Assembly (NCBI RefSeq): GCF_011758645.1
Contig: NZ_JAAMOZ010000002.1
Location: 124,001-188,000, forward strand
DNA: 64,000 bases
Direction of reading: 5' to 3'
Source of the DNA: Brooklawnia cerclae
Lineage (GTDB): Bacteria; Actinomycetota; Actinomycetes; Propionibacteriales; Propionibacteriaceae
Made by a program: the position numbers and the translations under genes. Positions 28,354-37,724 of the stretch are shown in pieces. Each line of letters starts with the position of its first letter. Positions within the stretch are counted from its first letter, which is position 1. The notes beneath the pieces are model-generated. The model worked only from the letters and a program-made list of their open reading frames with translations, was not told the DNA's origin and did no database searches.

Positions 28354-29304
28354 TCAGTACGCCTCCCTCAGCTGTTTGACGTTGTAGATGATGATCGGCG
28401 ACACGAGGACGAAGAGCAGGACGGCCAGTGCCGATCCCAGCCCGGGCTGGTTCTGTGTGAAGCTGGCCGAGTAGAAGTCGTTCGCCACCACCGACGTCCC
28501 GAAGTTGCCTCCGGTCATCGTCCGGACGATGTCGAAGACCTTCAGCGCGGCGATCGCGATGGTGGTGAGCACCATCACCAGGGTGCTGCGGATGCTCGGC
28601 AGCGTGATGAACCGGAACAGCGACCAGCCGCTGGCGCCGTCGATCTTCGCGGCCTCGATGATCTCGTCCGGGATGGCCTTGATCGCCGCCGACAGCACAG
28701 TCATGGCGAAGCCCGCCTGGATCCAGATCATGACGATGATGAGGAACAGGTTGTTCCACGGCCCGTTGACGAGGAACTGCTGGGTCTCGAATCCCAATGA
28801 CTTGAGCACCTGGTTGAGAAGGCCGATCTGGGGTGCGAGGGTCGGCTTGTACTCGTAGACGAACTTCCAGATCACCGATGCGCCGACCATCGAGATGGCC
28901 ATGGGCAGGAAGATCAGGGTCTTCGCGAAGGCCTCGATCGGCGTGCGGTCGACGATGATCGCGTACAGCAGGCCGATCGCGATCGCGAGCAGTGGAACCA
29001 GCAGCACCCAGATCGCCGTGTTGCCGATGGACTGGCGCAGGTCGTCGCGGGTGAAGATCGTCGCGAAGTTCGTGAACGAGAGCGCTCCGCTGCCGCTCGC
29101 ACCGCGGAGCGACTGGACGATGGTCAGGATCGTCGGCCACACCAGGCCGACTGCGACGAGCACGATGGTGGGCCCCACGAAGAACAACGACCGTACGACG
29201 TCGCCCCGCTTCCCCCGAGCCAGGCTCGCGAGGAAGAGCAGCACCCCCACCACGGCCACGAGGACGACGATGGCCAGCAGCATCTGGCCGAACTTCTCCG
29301 CCAT
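28354..29304 (-). CDS. Carbohydrate ABC transporter permease (MalF/AglF-like)
   Basis: A 316-residue permease partner. ATG 29304 is chosen for AAGGAGG 8 nt upstream. An N-terminal helix (LAIVVLVAVVGVLLFLASLA) precedes the usual six-helix core; the EAA loop reads IIEAAKIDGASGWSLFRFITLPSI. It lies between the substrate-binding lipoprotein gene and the second permease in a three-gene minus-strand operon. Confidence 0.92.
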   Translation of the reverse strand: MAEKFGQMLLAIVVLVAVVGVLLFLASLARGKRGDVVRSLFFVGPTIVLVAVGLVWPTILTIVQSLRGASGSGALSFTNFATIFTRDDLRQSIGNTAIWVLLVPLLAIAIGLLYAIIVDRTPIEAFAKTLIFLPMAISMVGASVIWKFVYEYKPTLAPQIGLLNQVLKSLGFETQQFLVNGPWNNLFLIIVMIWIQAGFAMTVLSAAIKAIPDEIIEAAKIDGASGWSLFRFITLPSIRSTLVMVLTTIAIAALKVFDIVRTMTGGNFGTSVVANDFYSASFTQNQPGLGSALAVLLFVLVSPIIIYNVKQLREAY

Positions 29305-29400
29305 CGGGCAACCTCCTTCCTGTCTCAGGCCGGACGCCACGGGTGCAGGCGGTTCGTCCCACCTGCACCCTGCGGCTGTCGGTCGATGTGTTGTGCCGGA

Positions 29401-30765
29401 TCAGGCGGGCCAGGTGGACTCGACCTGCGTGGTGACCTCCTCGGAGGACTTGTCCTCGGTCGTCCAGTCGACCATCGCCGTCCAGAAGGTGCCCGCGCCC
29501 ACGGCGCTCGGCATCAGGTCGGAGCCGTCGAACCGGAAGACGGTCTTGTCGTCGGTCAGCATCTCGACCGACAGCTTGTCGACCTCGTTGGTCAGCAGGT
29601 CGGTGTCGAGGCCCTTGTTGGCGCTGACGGCACCACCCGCGGTCGTGGCCTTCGCCCGCTCGTTGGCCCAGTCGGCGCTGGCCAGGTAGGTCTGGAAAGC
29701 CTGCACCTCGGGACGATCGGAGAAGGCGAGCGCGAAGTCGCCGCCGCCGACGACCGGCTTGGCCTGGTCGGGGTCTGTGGCCGGAAGGTAGAACGCCCAC
29801 ACGTCACCGTCGGGGCCGACGGTGGTTCCCTCGGGCCACGAGTTGGCGTAGAAGGAGGCCTGGCGGTGCAGGTAGCAGGTGCCGTCGAGGATCGGCAGGC
29901 CGGCGTCGACGAACGCCGTGCTCGAGATGGTCTTGTGGTCGCCGAGGCCACCGTTGACGTAGTCGTCGTTCTTGAGGATCGCGCCGGTGGTGTCGAAGGC
30001 ATCCACGACCGCGGGGTCGTTGAACGGGATCTCGTGGCTGGTCCACTGGTCGTAGGTCTCGCCGCCGGCGGTGCGCAGCAGGACGTCCTCGATCCAGTCG
30101 GTGCCGACCCATCCGGTGGACGCGCCGTCACCGAACCCTGCACACCAGGGCTTGGTGAGGCCGTCGTTGTGGTCGGCGGCGATCTGCTCGGTGAGGGTCA
30201 TCAGCTCGTCCCAGGTCGTGGGCACCTCGTAGCCGTTGTCGGCGAACGCCTGGGGTGAGTACCAGACCAGCGACTTCACGGACGCGCCCAGCGGGGCGGC
30301 GTAGAAGGTGCCGTCGACGGTGCCGTAGGCCTTCCAGTCCTCGGAGAAGTACTCGTCCACGTTGCTCTCGGTCTCGGCCGGCGCCGCGACGGCCTCACCC
30401 GTGGCGACGAGGGTCTGCAGCATGCCGGGCTGCGGGACGAAGGCGATGTCGGGCGCGTTGCCGCCCTGCACCCGCACCGAGATCTGTTCGCTGAATGCCT
30501 TGTCGCCCTCGTAGACGATGGTGGCGCCGGTGCAGCTCTCGAACGCCTTGAAGGACTCGATGTAGGGGTCGGCCTCGGGTGACACGATCGCTGTGTATAC
30601 GCTCACCTCCGTTCCGCTGAGGTCTCCGTAGGAGCTGAACGCCGAACAGTCGATCGAACTGCTCGCATCGCCGGCATCACCTCCGTCGGAGCTGCAGGCC
30701 ACCATGCTCAATGTCAGGGCAGTGGCGCCCGCGACGGCGATCGTTCGTACCAGGTTGCGTGACAT
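29401..30765 (-). CDS. Carbohydrate ABC transporter substrate-binding lipoprotein
   Basis: A 454-residue extracytoplasmic binding protein of the family-1 solute-binding (MalE-like) type. The signal peptide ends in the lipobox SMVAC, so Cys24 would be lipidated. Mature features include TIVYEGDKAFSEQISVRVQGG and PDIAFVPQPGML, common in alpha-glucoside binding proteins (AglE/GgtB). ATG 30765 has GAGGAG 6 nt upstream. As first gene it is followed by 96 bp before the first permease. The nearby 4-alpha-glucanotransferase suggests malto-oligosaccharides or another alpha-glucoside as ligand, by inference. Confidence 0.92.
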   Translation of the reverse strand: MSRNLVRTIAVAGATALTLSMVACSSDGGDAGDASSSIDCSAFSSYGDLSGTEVSVYTAIVSPEADPYIESFKAFESCTGATIVYEGDKAFSEQISVRVQGGNAPDIAFVPQPGMLQTLVATGEAVAAPAETESNVDEYFSEDWKAYGTVDGTFYAAPLGASVKSLVWYSPQAFADNGYEVPTTWDELMTLTEQIAADHNDGLTKPWCAGFGDGASTGWVGTDWIEDVLLRTAGGETYDQWTSHEIPFNDPAVVDAFDTTGAILKNDDYVNGGLGDHKTISSTAFVDAGLPILDGTCYLHRQASFYANSWPEGTTVGPDGDVWAFYLPATDPDQAKPVVGGGDFALAFSDRPEVQAFQTYLASADWANERAKATTAGGAVSANKGLDTDLLTNEVDKLSVEMLTDDKTVFRFDGSDLMPSAVGAGTFWTAMVDWTTEDKSSEEVTTQVESTWPA

Positions 30766-31089
30766 CTTTGTCTCCTCGCTGAGGTTCGGGACGTGGTCGT
30801 CTCTGCGAATCGCTCTCACAATCGTCGGTCGTTCGAGGGGCCATCGCGGCTGATTCGCGCAACATTTCCATAACGGTTGGGCTCGCGACGCGCGAATATG
30901 TTCCTCTCGTGGCGCCACGCGGTAATTTCTGGCCCGGAGATGTGGGCGTCTGCCGAGGAAGCGACCGGCCGGGAGCGGGGCTTCGCGGGTGGCTCACGTG
31001 AGTCATGCGGACGCATTGCCCGGGACGGCGCGCTTAAACGATCAATCACACGGTGGGTTCCGGCGGGGTCGCGCACTACGCTCGATGAT
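30766..31089. promoter_or_regulatory. Divergent intergenic region: importer operon / aldehyde dehydrogenase
   Basis: The 324-bp gap between divergent genes has no credible coding capacity. It holds an inverted repeat ATTCGCGC (30853-30860) / GCGCGAAT (30890-30897) in a locally AT-richer stretch, a possible operator for the sugar operon. Near the right end TACGCT (31077-31082) serves as a -10 for the leaderless dehydrogenase gene. No regulator gene is adjacent. Confidence 0.4.
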
Positions 31090-32670
31090 GTGACCTCAGC
31101 TACTTCGACGACTCTCGGCTTCGACGATGACCTCGTCCGCGGCCTCACCGCGCAGTTGCGCGCGACCTCGGGGGAGACGTTCGAGGAGCAGTCCCCGCTC
31201 ACGGGAAGGCCGTTGGCGACCGTTCCACGCAGTTCCGCGGACGACATCGGTGCCGCGGTGACCACCGCACGCGAGTTCCAGCCCCGCTGGGCGGCGGTGC
31301 CTGTCGCGGAGCGCGCCGACTGCCTCCTGCGGCTGCACGACCTGTTGCTCGACAACCAGGACGCGATACTCGACCTGATCTGTGCCGAGTCCGGCAAGGC
31401 GCGGATGGACGCGTACATGGAACTCGTCCACCTCGTTCTCACGGCCCGCTACTACGGTCGCCGGGCGGCCCGGTTGCTGCGGACGAGCCGGGCAGCCGGA
31501 ATCGTCCCGGGGCTGACTCGGGTGGACGTCAACCGCGTGCCCAAGGGTGTCGTCGGCCTCATCACGCCGTGGAACTACCCGCTGACGATGGCCCTGTGCG
31601 ACGGCATCGCGGCCCTGGTCGCGGGCAACACCGTCGTCCACAAGCCCGATTCGCAGACCGTGCTGACGGCCCTCATGGGCATCGCGCTACTGCGGGCTGC
31701 GGGCGTGCCGGAGAACGCCTGGCAGGTCGTCGCCGCACCCGGCAGGGAGGTGGGGCCGCAGCTGGTCGCCGGTTGCGACATGATCGCGTTCACCGGGTCG
31801 ACCGCGACGGGCCGCCAGTTGGCGACCGCGACCGCCGGCCGCCTCACGTCGATCAGCGCCGAACTGGGCGGCAAGAACCCCCTGCTCGTCCTCGCGGACG
31901 CCGACCTGGAGGCCGCCGCGGAGGGTGCGGCCAGGGCGTGCTTCGACAACGCCGGGCAACTGTGCGTCCACATCGAGCGCATCTACGTGGACGCCCGGGT
32001 GTACGACGAGTTCCGTGAGCGGCTCGTCTCGGCGGTCACAGGCCTCGTCCTCGCACCGGGGCTGGGGTGGGACTGCCAGGTGGGGACGCTCATCTCTCCC
32101 GCGCAGCTGGCGAAGGTGCAGGACCATGTCTCGGACGCCCGGACGAAGGGCGCCACCGTGTTGTGCGGTGGTCATCCGCGGCCCGATCTCGCCCCCTGGT
32201 GCTACGAGCCGACCGTGCTCGAAGGGGTGACCCCTGCGATGCGCTGTCACCTGGACGAGACGTTCGGCCCGGTGGTGAGCCTCTACCGGTTCGACGGTGA
32301 GGACGAGGCCGTCGAACTGGCGAATCAGGGCACCCAGGGTCTCAACGCATCGATCTGGACGACCGACCACGCCCACGGCCGCCGGATCGCCCGCAGGCTT
32401 CGCGCGGGCACGGTGAACATCAACGAGGGTTACGCGGCGGCGCTGGCGTCCATCGACGCACCCATGGGCGGCATGGGCACCTCCGGGATGGGGCGCCGCC
32501 AGGGGGCCGAGGGTCTGCTGCGGTTCACCGAGCCCCAGACCGTGGCCACGCAGCGGCTCGTCCCGCTGACGCCCTTCGGGCCGATCGGGAGCGCAACAGG
32601 GGGCGCCGAGGGCTTCGTGCGCCTGCTGAACCGGGGACTCCGCGTGCTGCGGGCGGTCGGGCGGGCGTGA
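31090..32670 (+). CDS. Succinate-semialdehyde dehydrogenase-like aldehyde dehydrogenase
   Basis: A 526-residue NAD(P)-dependent aldehyde dehydrogenase. The NAD-binding segment is GLITPWNYPLTMA and FTGSTATGRQ; the general base Glu is in SAELGGKNPL; the catalytic Cys is in DNAGQLCVHIERI; the C-terminal motif is APMGGMGTSGMGRR. Closest in style to mycobacterial GabD2-type succinate-semialdehyde dehydrogenases, which retain this QLC context; exact substrate is not provable here. GTG 31090 is favoured because TACGCT ends 7 nt upstream and no ribosome site exists, i.e. a leaderless mRNA. Confidence 0.88.
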   Translation: MTSATSTTLGFDDDLVRGLTAQLRATSGETFEEQSPLTGRPLATVPRSSADDIGAAVTTAREFQPRWAAVPVAERADCLLRLHDLLLDNQDAILDLICAESGKARMDAYMELVHLVLTARYYGRRAARLLRTSRAAGIVPGLTRVDVNRVPKGVVGLITPWNYPLTMALCDGIAALVAGNTVVHKPDSQTVLTALMGIALLRAAGVPENAWQVVAAPGREVGPQLVAGCDMIAFTGSTATGRQLATATAGRLTSISAELGGKNPLLVLADADLEAAAEGAARACFDNAGQLCVHIERIYVDARVYDEFRERLVSAVTGLVLAPGLGWDCQVGTLISPAQLAKVQDHVSDARTKGATVLCGGHPRPDLAPWCYEPTVLEGVTPAMRCHLDETFGPVVSLYRFDGEDEAVELANQGTQGLNASIWTTDHAHGRRIARRLRAGTVNINEGYAAALASIDAPMGGMGTSGMGRRQGAEGLLRFTEPQTVATQRLVPLTPFGPIGSATGGAEGFVRLLNRGLRVLRAVGRA

Positions 32671-32689
32671 GCGGTGGCCTGTTGAAGGG

Positions 32690-32931
32690 TTGGTTTCGAC
32701 AGGCTCAACCAACGTTGAAGGAACTGGTTTCGACAGGCTCAACCAGCGTTTCGACAGGCTCAACCAGGGTTGTGGGGTTGGTTTCGACAGGCTCAACCAG
32801 CGTTTGGGGCGGTCCCGATCAGCGTTTGGGGTGGCTCCTTGAGCCTGTCGAAAGGAGCCTGGCCCGTCACCGAGGACGAGGGGATCGCCGCCGGGTGGCT
32901 CCTTGAGCCTGTCGAAAGGAGCCTGGCTCAG
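32690..32931. repeat. Hairpin-repeat array 4
   Basis: Six copies between convergent genes. Copies at the left have arms TTGGTT/AACCAA or TGGTT/AACCA around TCGACAGGCTC; the two on the right have perfect 8-bp arms GGCTCCTT/AAGGAGCC around the complementary loop GAGCCTGTCGA (near 32842 and 32902). They could double as terminators for the flanking genes. Confidence 0.9.
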
Positions 32932-32938
32932 ACAGAGC

Positions 32939-34825
32939 TCAGCGGTCCTCGTTCATCAGGCGGACGAGGTCGCGGGTGACGTCGGCGGTCATGATGTCGT
33001 CGACAGGCCTCGGCAGCGCGATGCGCCAGTTCGGGTAGGTGTCGATCGTGCCGGGCATGTTCGGTCGTTCGGCGACCAACGCGGCGTCGTCGATGTTGAC
33101 CACCACGACCACGGACTGCGCGTCCGACAGGAGGCGGTAACGGGCGAGCACCGCCGCCTTGATGTCGGCCTCGGTCAGCGTGGACTGCGGCAGATCGGGA
33201 TTCAGGTGGGCCAACTCGGCCAGGCTCCGGCGGGTGCGGGTGATCTGCGCCCAGTCGGCGTTCTTCCCGATGCGCCGCAGATCGTCCATGTCGCTGCCGC
33301 TCAGCAGGCCGGCGATGGTCACCTGGTCGTGGGTCGAACTCGTGCCCACACCGAGATGGGGGAAGTCACCGACCGCCGTCCGCATGGCCGACCGGTTGCC
33401 GAGCATGCCGATCGCGGCCATGGTCTCGCGCACCCCCTCGGCGACGGTGCCCATGTCCTCGCCGACGATCCACGCGTGCCCGCGCATCGCCTCCAGCCGC
33501 AGGATCGCCAACAGCGCGTCCACGGGGTAGTAGACGTACACGCCCTGGCCCGCGTCCTCGTCGCGTGGCACCCAGAACAGTCGCCACAGCTGCATCACGT
33601 GGTCGATCCGCAGGCTGCGTGCGTGCTGCAGAGCCGAGCGGACCATTTCGATGAACGGCGCGAAATCGGCTGCCGCCAGCGCGCGAGGGTTGAAGGGCGG
33701 AAGCCCCCAACGCTGGCCCTCGGTGTTGTTGTGGTCGGGCGGCGCGCCGATCTCGAAGTCGAACTCCAGGAGGTCCTGGAACGCCCAGGCATCCGCGCTG
33801 CTCGCGTCGAAGCCCACGGCCAGGTCGGCCACCACGTCCACCCCGGACGCGCAGGCGTCGCGGTACTGGACGTTGGCCACCCACTGCGCCCAGGTGTGGA
33901 ACCGGACGAGTTCGGAGTGCTCGGAGGCGAAGTCGCGCACCGCCGGTGAGTCGGGACGACGCAACGGCTCCGGCCAACTGCGCCAGTCGGCGTCCCCGAG
34001 CACCTCCGTGATCGCCGACCAGACGGCGAAGCGCCGCAGATTGCGTCCCTGGGACAGCTCCCAGGCGCGGAACTCGGCGTCAGGCTCGTCCCTGATGACA
34101 GCCCAGATGCGTGCGAGGGCCTCGCGCTTGAGCGCCCAGACGGTGTTGCGGTCGATCATGCGCTGCGAGTTGAGCGCGCGCCCCTCCCGATCGAGATCGG
34201 ACAGGTCGACGCGCTCGGCCCCGAACACCTCGCCGGGTGCGATGTGCAGGAGGTTGAGGAAGAGCCGGGACGCCGGCGAGTACGGGGAGGGCTGTGGCTG
34301 GGTGATGGGGGCGATCGCGTGCACCGGCGAGACCTGCACGCAACTGGCGCCCTGTGCGGCGGCGAGCCTGCACACCAGGGCCAGATCGCGGAAGTCGCCG
34401 ATTCCCCAGGAGCCACGTGACCGGGCGGCGTAGAGCTGGATCTGCCATCCCCACGACCTGTCCGGAACCCGCAGCCGCTCGGGTGCGGCGATGACGAACC
34501 GGCGTACCCCGTCGCGCGTGTAGAGGATGTGGTAGCCGGGGACGTCGACGACCCCGTGGCACTGGAAGTGGTAGCCGTCCTCGAGGATCAGCGTGCCGGT
34601 CAGGGCCGGATGATAGCGCCCCGGCGTACAGACGATCGGCTCGGCGAACTCGGTGTCGTCCATCGTCTGGTCGAACGAGTCCGCCACACGGGCGAGTGTG
34701 CTGGTGGGGGTGTCGATCCACTGTCCGGACGTGTTGAAGTACCCGAAGGACACGCCGAGCGGGGCGAGCCGGTCCGCGATCTCTTCACGGTCCGAGCGGA
34801 CAGCGACAGCTGTGGCAACTCCCAC
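32939..34825 (-). CDS. malQ: 4-alpha-glucanotransferase (amylomaltase, GH77)
   Basis: A 628-residue cytoplasmic enzyme that transfers alpha-1,4-glucan segments between malto-oligosaccharides and releases glucose. GH77 catalytic residues are visible: nucleophile Asp in LRIDHVMQLWR, acid/base Glu in VGEDMGTVAEG and stabilising Asp in SSTHDQVTIAG. An N-terminal beta-rich domain (about residues 1-130) is typical of actinobacterial MalQ. GTG 34825 is preferred, with AAAGGAG 6 nt upstream; TTG 34831 abuts that site and is unlikely. Probably works with the alpha-glucoside-type importer at 27423-30765. Confidence 0.94.
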   Translation of the reverse strand: MGVATAVAVRSDREEIADRLAPLGVSFGYFNTSGQWIDTPTSTLARVADSFDQTMDDTEFAEPIVCTPGRYHPALTGTLILEDGYHFQCHGVVDVPGYHILYTRDGVRRFVIAAPERLRVPDRSWGWQIQLYAARSRGSWGIGDFRDLALVCRLAAAQGASCVQVSPVHAIAPITQPQPSPYSPASRLFLNLLHIAPGEVFGAERVDLSDLDREGRALNSQRMIDRNTVWALKREALARIWAVIRDEPDAEFRAWELSQGRNLRRFAVWSAITEVLGDADWRSWPEPLRRPDSPAVRDFASEHSELVRFHTWAQWVANVQYRDACASGVDVVADLAVGFDASSADAWAFQDLLEFDFEIGAPPDHNNTEGQRWGLPPFNPRALAAADFAPFIEMVRSALQHARSLRIDHVMQLWRLFWVPRDEDAGQGVYVYYPVDALLAILRLEAMRGHAWIVGEDMGTVAEGVRETMAAIGMLGNRSAMRTAVGDFPHLGVGTSSTHDQVTIAGLLSGSDMDDLRRIGKNADWAQITRTRRSLAELAHLNPDLPQSTLTEADIKAAVLARYRLLSDAQSVVVVVNIDDAALVAERPNMPGTIDTYPNWRIALPRPVDDIMTADVTRDLVRLMNEDR

Positions 34826-34990
34826 GGCCAACTCCTTTCGTACGTTCGGTGCGGTTCGGGGACTCCCGGATGCTGCGGGAACTGCCGCGACGCCCGGACC
34901 CGTAACGCTCCGACAATTGTGCCGCCGCCGTCAAGGTTCGGTGACGCCGGGGCACCCAGACGGGGTTCGGACCCGGTCCGGTCGGAGGCC

Positions 34991-35035
34991 GCCGCAGCGG
35001 GGAAACGCTGCGGCAACCCGGTTGCCATCGGGTTG
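34991..35035 (-). terminator. Double hairpin after the AlkD-like gene
   Basis: Just past the minus-strand stop at 35039 lie two stem-loops: CAACCCG/CGGGTTG (35014-35020 with 35029-35035) and the stronger GCCGCAGCG/CGCTGCGGC (34991-34999 with 35006-35014, loop GGGAAA). No U-tract. Confidence 0.45.
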
Positions 35036-35038
35036 CCG

Positions 35039-35734
35039 TCAGTCGAGCAGCCTGAGCGCCTCCCGCCGGCTGAGGGTCGACAGCCGATCGTCGTGCTCGG
35101 CGACGAACTCCCGCACCCACGCGGCGTCCGTGGGGACATACGCCCGCAGAGCCCAGCCGACCGCCTTGCGGATGAAGAAGCCCGTGCCGAACGGCGAGTC
35201 GAACAGGTTCTGCTCCAGCACGTCGCGCAGGAGGTCCGTGTCGGTGTCGCGGCCGAAGGCCACCTGGCTCAGCACGGCGACACGGCGCAGCCAGGGATCG
35301 TCCGCCCGCGCCCATTCGCGGATCGTCGCGGACTCGTCCGGATACCGGCGCAAGACCTCGGCGACCAGGTGCGATGCCAGCGGGTCGACGAGATCCCACC
35401 ACGCCCCGGTGACCGCCATGTGGCGGTACAGCGGCATCAGGTCGGGGGCCGCCCACGAGCGGCGGGCATCGGCGATCTCGATCGCCGCGGTGCACTCCTC
35501 GTGGTGGACGGCGCCGTCCCACAAGGCAGCGATGGCGGCGATCCAGTCGTCCCGGCCCAGATCGGGCGCACCCTGGAGGGCACGCCGCGCGATCAGGCGC
35601 ACCCTGGGAACCGGGACCCCGTAGCACGGCAGCGTGGACTTCAGGTAGGCCTGCACCTGCTCGGCGCGTTGCGGGTCCGCGGACGCCGCGAGTTCGGTGC
35701 GGATGTCGTCCGCGAGCTGTCCTGCGGTGGTCAC
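35039..35734 (-). CDS. DNA alkylation repair protein (AlkD-like, ALK/HEAT repeat)
   Basis: A 231-residue protein made of helical HEAT-like repeats, as in the AlkC/AlkD glycosylase superfamily. Recognisable segments are GVPVPRVRLIAR, WWDLVDPLASHLVAEVL and DPWLRRVAVLSQVAFGRDTD, followed by FIRKAVGWALRAY. AlkD excises cationic N3/N7-alkyl purines without base flipping, using aromatic and acidic residues; the WWDLVD Asp matches the catalytic Asp region. GTG 35734 overlaps the stop of the upstream reductase gene (GTGA), so the two are co-translated. Confidence 0.88.
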   Translation of the reverse strand: MTTAGQLADDIRTELAASADPQRAEQVQAYLKSTLPCYGVPVPRVRLIARRALQGAPDLGRDDWIAAIAALWDGAVHHEECTAAIEIADARRSWAAPDLMPLYRHMAVTGAWWDLVDPLASHLVAEVLRRYPDESATIREWARADDPWLRRVAVLSQVAFGRDTDTDLLRDVLEQNLFDSPFGTGFFIRKAVGWALRAYVPTDAAWVREFVAEHDDRLSTLSRREALRLLD

Positions 35735-36948
35735 GCCGTCAGCAGCTCGGAGAGGTCCACGCCCGGATCGGCCAGGCGGGCGGGATCCACCTGCCGGCCG
35801 ACGAGCCCGCGGAGAGTCTCGTTGACGTCCCAGACATTGACGTTCATGCCCGCCGTGACGACGCCGTCGCGCAACCAGAACGCGATGAACTCGCCTGAGG
35901 CCAGCGTCCCCCGCACCACCACGTCATCGGTGGGGAGGCTGTCGCCGACGTACTCCATGCCCAGGTCGAACTGGTCGGTGTAGAAGTAGGGCAGCCAGTC
36001 GTAGACCCCGCCCCTGCCGAGAACGGTCCCGGCTGCCAGGGCACCCTGCCGGATGGCGTTGTCCCAGTGCTCGCGGCGGATGCGGGTCTGCAGCGTCGTG
36101 TTCCAGGCGTCGGCGATGTCACCCACGGCGAGCACCGCCGGATCGTTGGTGACCAGGTGCTCGTCGGTCAGCACGCCCCTGTCGACCTCGATGCCGGCGT
36201 GCTCGGCGAGCTCCACCCGGGGCGTCGCCCCGACGGCCACCAGCACGGCGTCGGCCTCGACGTCGCCGGCATCGGTGCGGACACCGGCAGCGCGACCGTC
36301 GCGTTCCAGGATGCCGCGCGCGGTCGTCCCCAGGCGGAGGTCGACCCCGTTGCGGCGGTGGAGGTTCGCGAAGTGCTCGCCGATGGTGGGCCCGAGGACG
36401 CGGTCGAGGGGCTGATTGTTGGGCGCGATCACGCTCACCGACATCCCGGCCCCTACGGCGGCGGCCGCCGCCTCCAGGCCGATCCAGCCCGCCCCGATGA
36501 CGGCCAGGCGTCCTCCGGAGGCGAACAATTCGCGCAGGGCGTCCGAGTCACCGAGGGAACGCAGGGCCATCACCCCGGGCAGATCGCCTCCCAGCAACGG
36601 GATACGGCGCGGCGCGGCGCCGGTCGCCAGGACGAGCCAGTCGTAGGCGAGGCTCGCGCCCGAGGCCAGGCGGACGGACTTCGCACCGCGGTCGATCGCC
36701 ACGACGGTCTCGCCCCGCAACAGCGTCAGGTGCTCCGCGTCGTACCACTCGTCCGGATGCAGCAGGATGCCGGGCAGATCGACCCGGCCCTGGAGGTATT
36801 CCTTGGAGAGCTTCGTGCGGTCGTAGGGCAGCCCGTGCTCGTCGCCCACGAGTGTGATCGTCCCGCTGAAACCCTCGTCGCGGAGCGTCTGTGCCACCTG
36901 CGTCCCTGCGAGGCCGGCTCCGACGACAACCACTCGTTGTTCAGACAT
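35731..36948 (-). CDS. NAD(P)/FAD-dependent ferredoxin-reductase-type oxidoreductase
   Basis: A 405-residue flavoenzyme of the rhodocoxin/putidaredoxin reductase class. FAD motif VVVGAGLAGTQVAQTLRDEG opens the protein; the NAD motif is LAVIGAGWIGLEAAAAAVGAG; the second FAD motif is VLAVGDIAD. A C-terminal reductase domain (YFYTDQFDLGMEYVG) is present. It would reduce a [2Fe-2S] ferredoxin or similar acceptor, but no ferredoxin or P450 gene lies beside it. TACGAT (minus strand, 36960-36955) is 6 nt before ATG 36948, so its mRNA is probably leaderless. Confidence 0.92.
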   Translation of the reverse strand: MSEQRVVVVGAGLAGTQVAQTLRDEGFSGTITLVGDEHGLPYDRTKLSKEYLQGRVDLPGILLHPDEWYDAEHLTLLRGETVVAIDRGAKSVRLASGASLAYDWLVLATGAAPRRIPLLGGDLPGVMALRSLGDSDALRELFASGGRLAVIGAGWIGLEAAAAAVGAGMSVSVIAPNNQPLDRVLGPTIGEHFANLHRRNGVDLRLGTTARGILERDGRAAGVRTDAGDVEADAVLVAVGATPRVELAEHAGIEVDRGVLTDEHLVTNDPAVLAVGDIADAWNTTLQTRIRREHWDNAIRQGALAAGTVLGRGGVYDWLPYFYTDQFDLGMEYVGDSLPTDDVVVRGTLASGEFIAFWLRDGVVTAGMNVNVWDVNETLRGLVGRQVDPARLADPGVDLSELLTA

Positions 36949-36990
36949 GGCACCATCGTAGGTTGCCAAGCGGTGCCATAGGCTGAAGTC
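36949..36990. promoter_or_regulatory. Overlapping divergent leaderless promoters
   Basis: Only 42 bp separate two divergent start codons. Minus-strand -10 TACGAT (36960-36955) serves the FAD reductase and plus-strand -10 TAGGCT (36979-36984) serves the HAD gene, each 6 nt from its start codon. Any -35 of one promoter must overlap the transcribed region of the other. Confidence 0.55.
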
Positions 36991-37668
36991 GTGCCCCTCC
37001 TGTTCGTCGATCTCGACAACACCATCTCCGACCGCGCGTCCTCGCTACGCCGATGGATCACCACCTACCTGACCGAGCGCTACGGCGAGGCCGACCCCGG
37101 GCTGGCCGCCGAGATCGTGCGTGCCGACGGCGACGGCCTGCGCGACAAGGGTGAGGCGGCCGACGACCTCGCCGAGGTACTGGGTCTCACGCCTGCCGAG
37201 CGCGATGGGATCATCGCCGTGCTCCGGGCCGGGACGCTCGCTGCGCTCCAGCCGACCCCGGGGATCGTCGAGGCCCTCGACCGCGCGTCGGCGGCGGGCC
37301 ACACCCCGTTCATCGTCACCAACGGGAAGGTGTCGCAACAGGAGGGCAAGGTGGCCAGGCTCGGGCTCGCCGACCACGTGGCCGGCATGGTGGTGAGCGA
37401 GGGCGTCGGCGTCCGCAAGCCCGATCCCGAGATCTTCCGGATCGCCGCCGGGCAGGCGGGCGACACGCTGGAGGGAGCCTGGATGGTGGGCGACTCCCCG
37501 GACGCCGACATCGCGGGCGCGGCCGCGGCGGGGCTCCCGTCGGTGTGGATCGCTCGGGGCCGCCCCTATCCCGCGGGGCTGCCGCGTCCCACCCATGTCG
37601 CCGAACCGGCCGACATCGGCATCGCGTTCCCGCAGGCGGTCGATCTGATCTTGGATCGAAGCCGCTAG
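36991..37668 (+). CDS. HAD-superfamily hydrolase
   Basis: A 225-residue phosphatase-like protein. Motif I LLFVDLDNTISD (nucleophile Asp), a helical cap, motif II FIVTNGK, motif III VRKPDPEIF, motif IV MVGDSPDADIAGA. Similar in layout to the HAD at 18458-19150 but only distantly alike in sequence. GTG 36991 is preceded by TAGGCT and no ribosome site. It lies 56 bp before the AmmeMemoRadiSam operon on the same strand and may be co-transcribed with it. Confidence 0.88.
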   Translation: MPLLFVDLDNTISDRASSLRRWITTYLTERYGEADPGLAAEIVRADGDGLRDKGEAADDLAEVLGLTPAERDGIIAVLRAGTLAALQPTPGIVEALDRASAAGHTPFIVTNGKVSQQEGKVARLGLADHVAGMVVSEGVGVRKPDPEIFRIAAGQAGDTLEGAWMVGDSPDADIAGAAAAGLPSVWIARGRPYPAGLPRPTHVAEPADIGIAFPQAVDLILDRSR

Positions 37669-37724
37669 CCCCCTGTCGGTCACCGGGTCTCGAAAGTAGA
37701 CTCGGGGGCGGGAGGGGAGCACCC

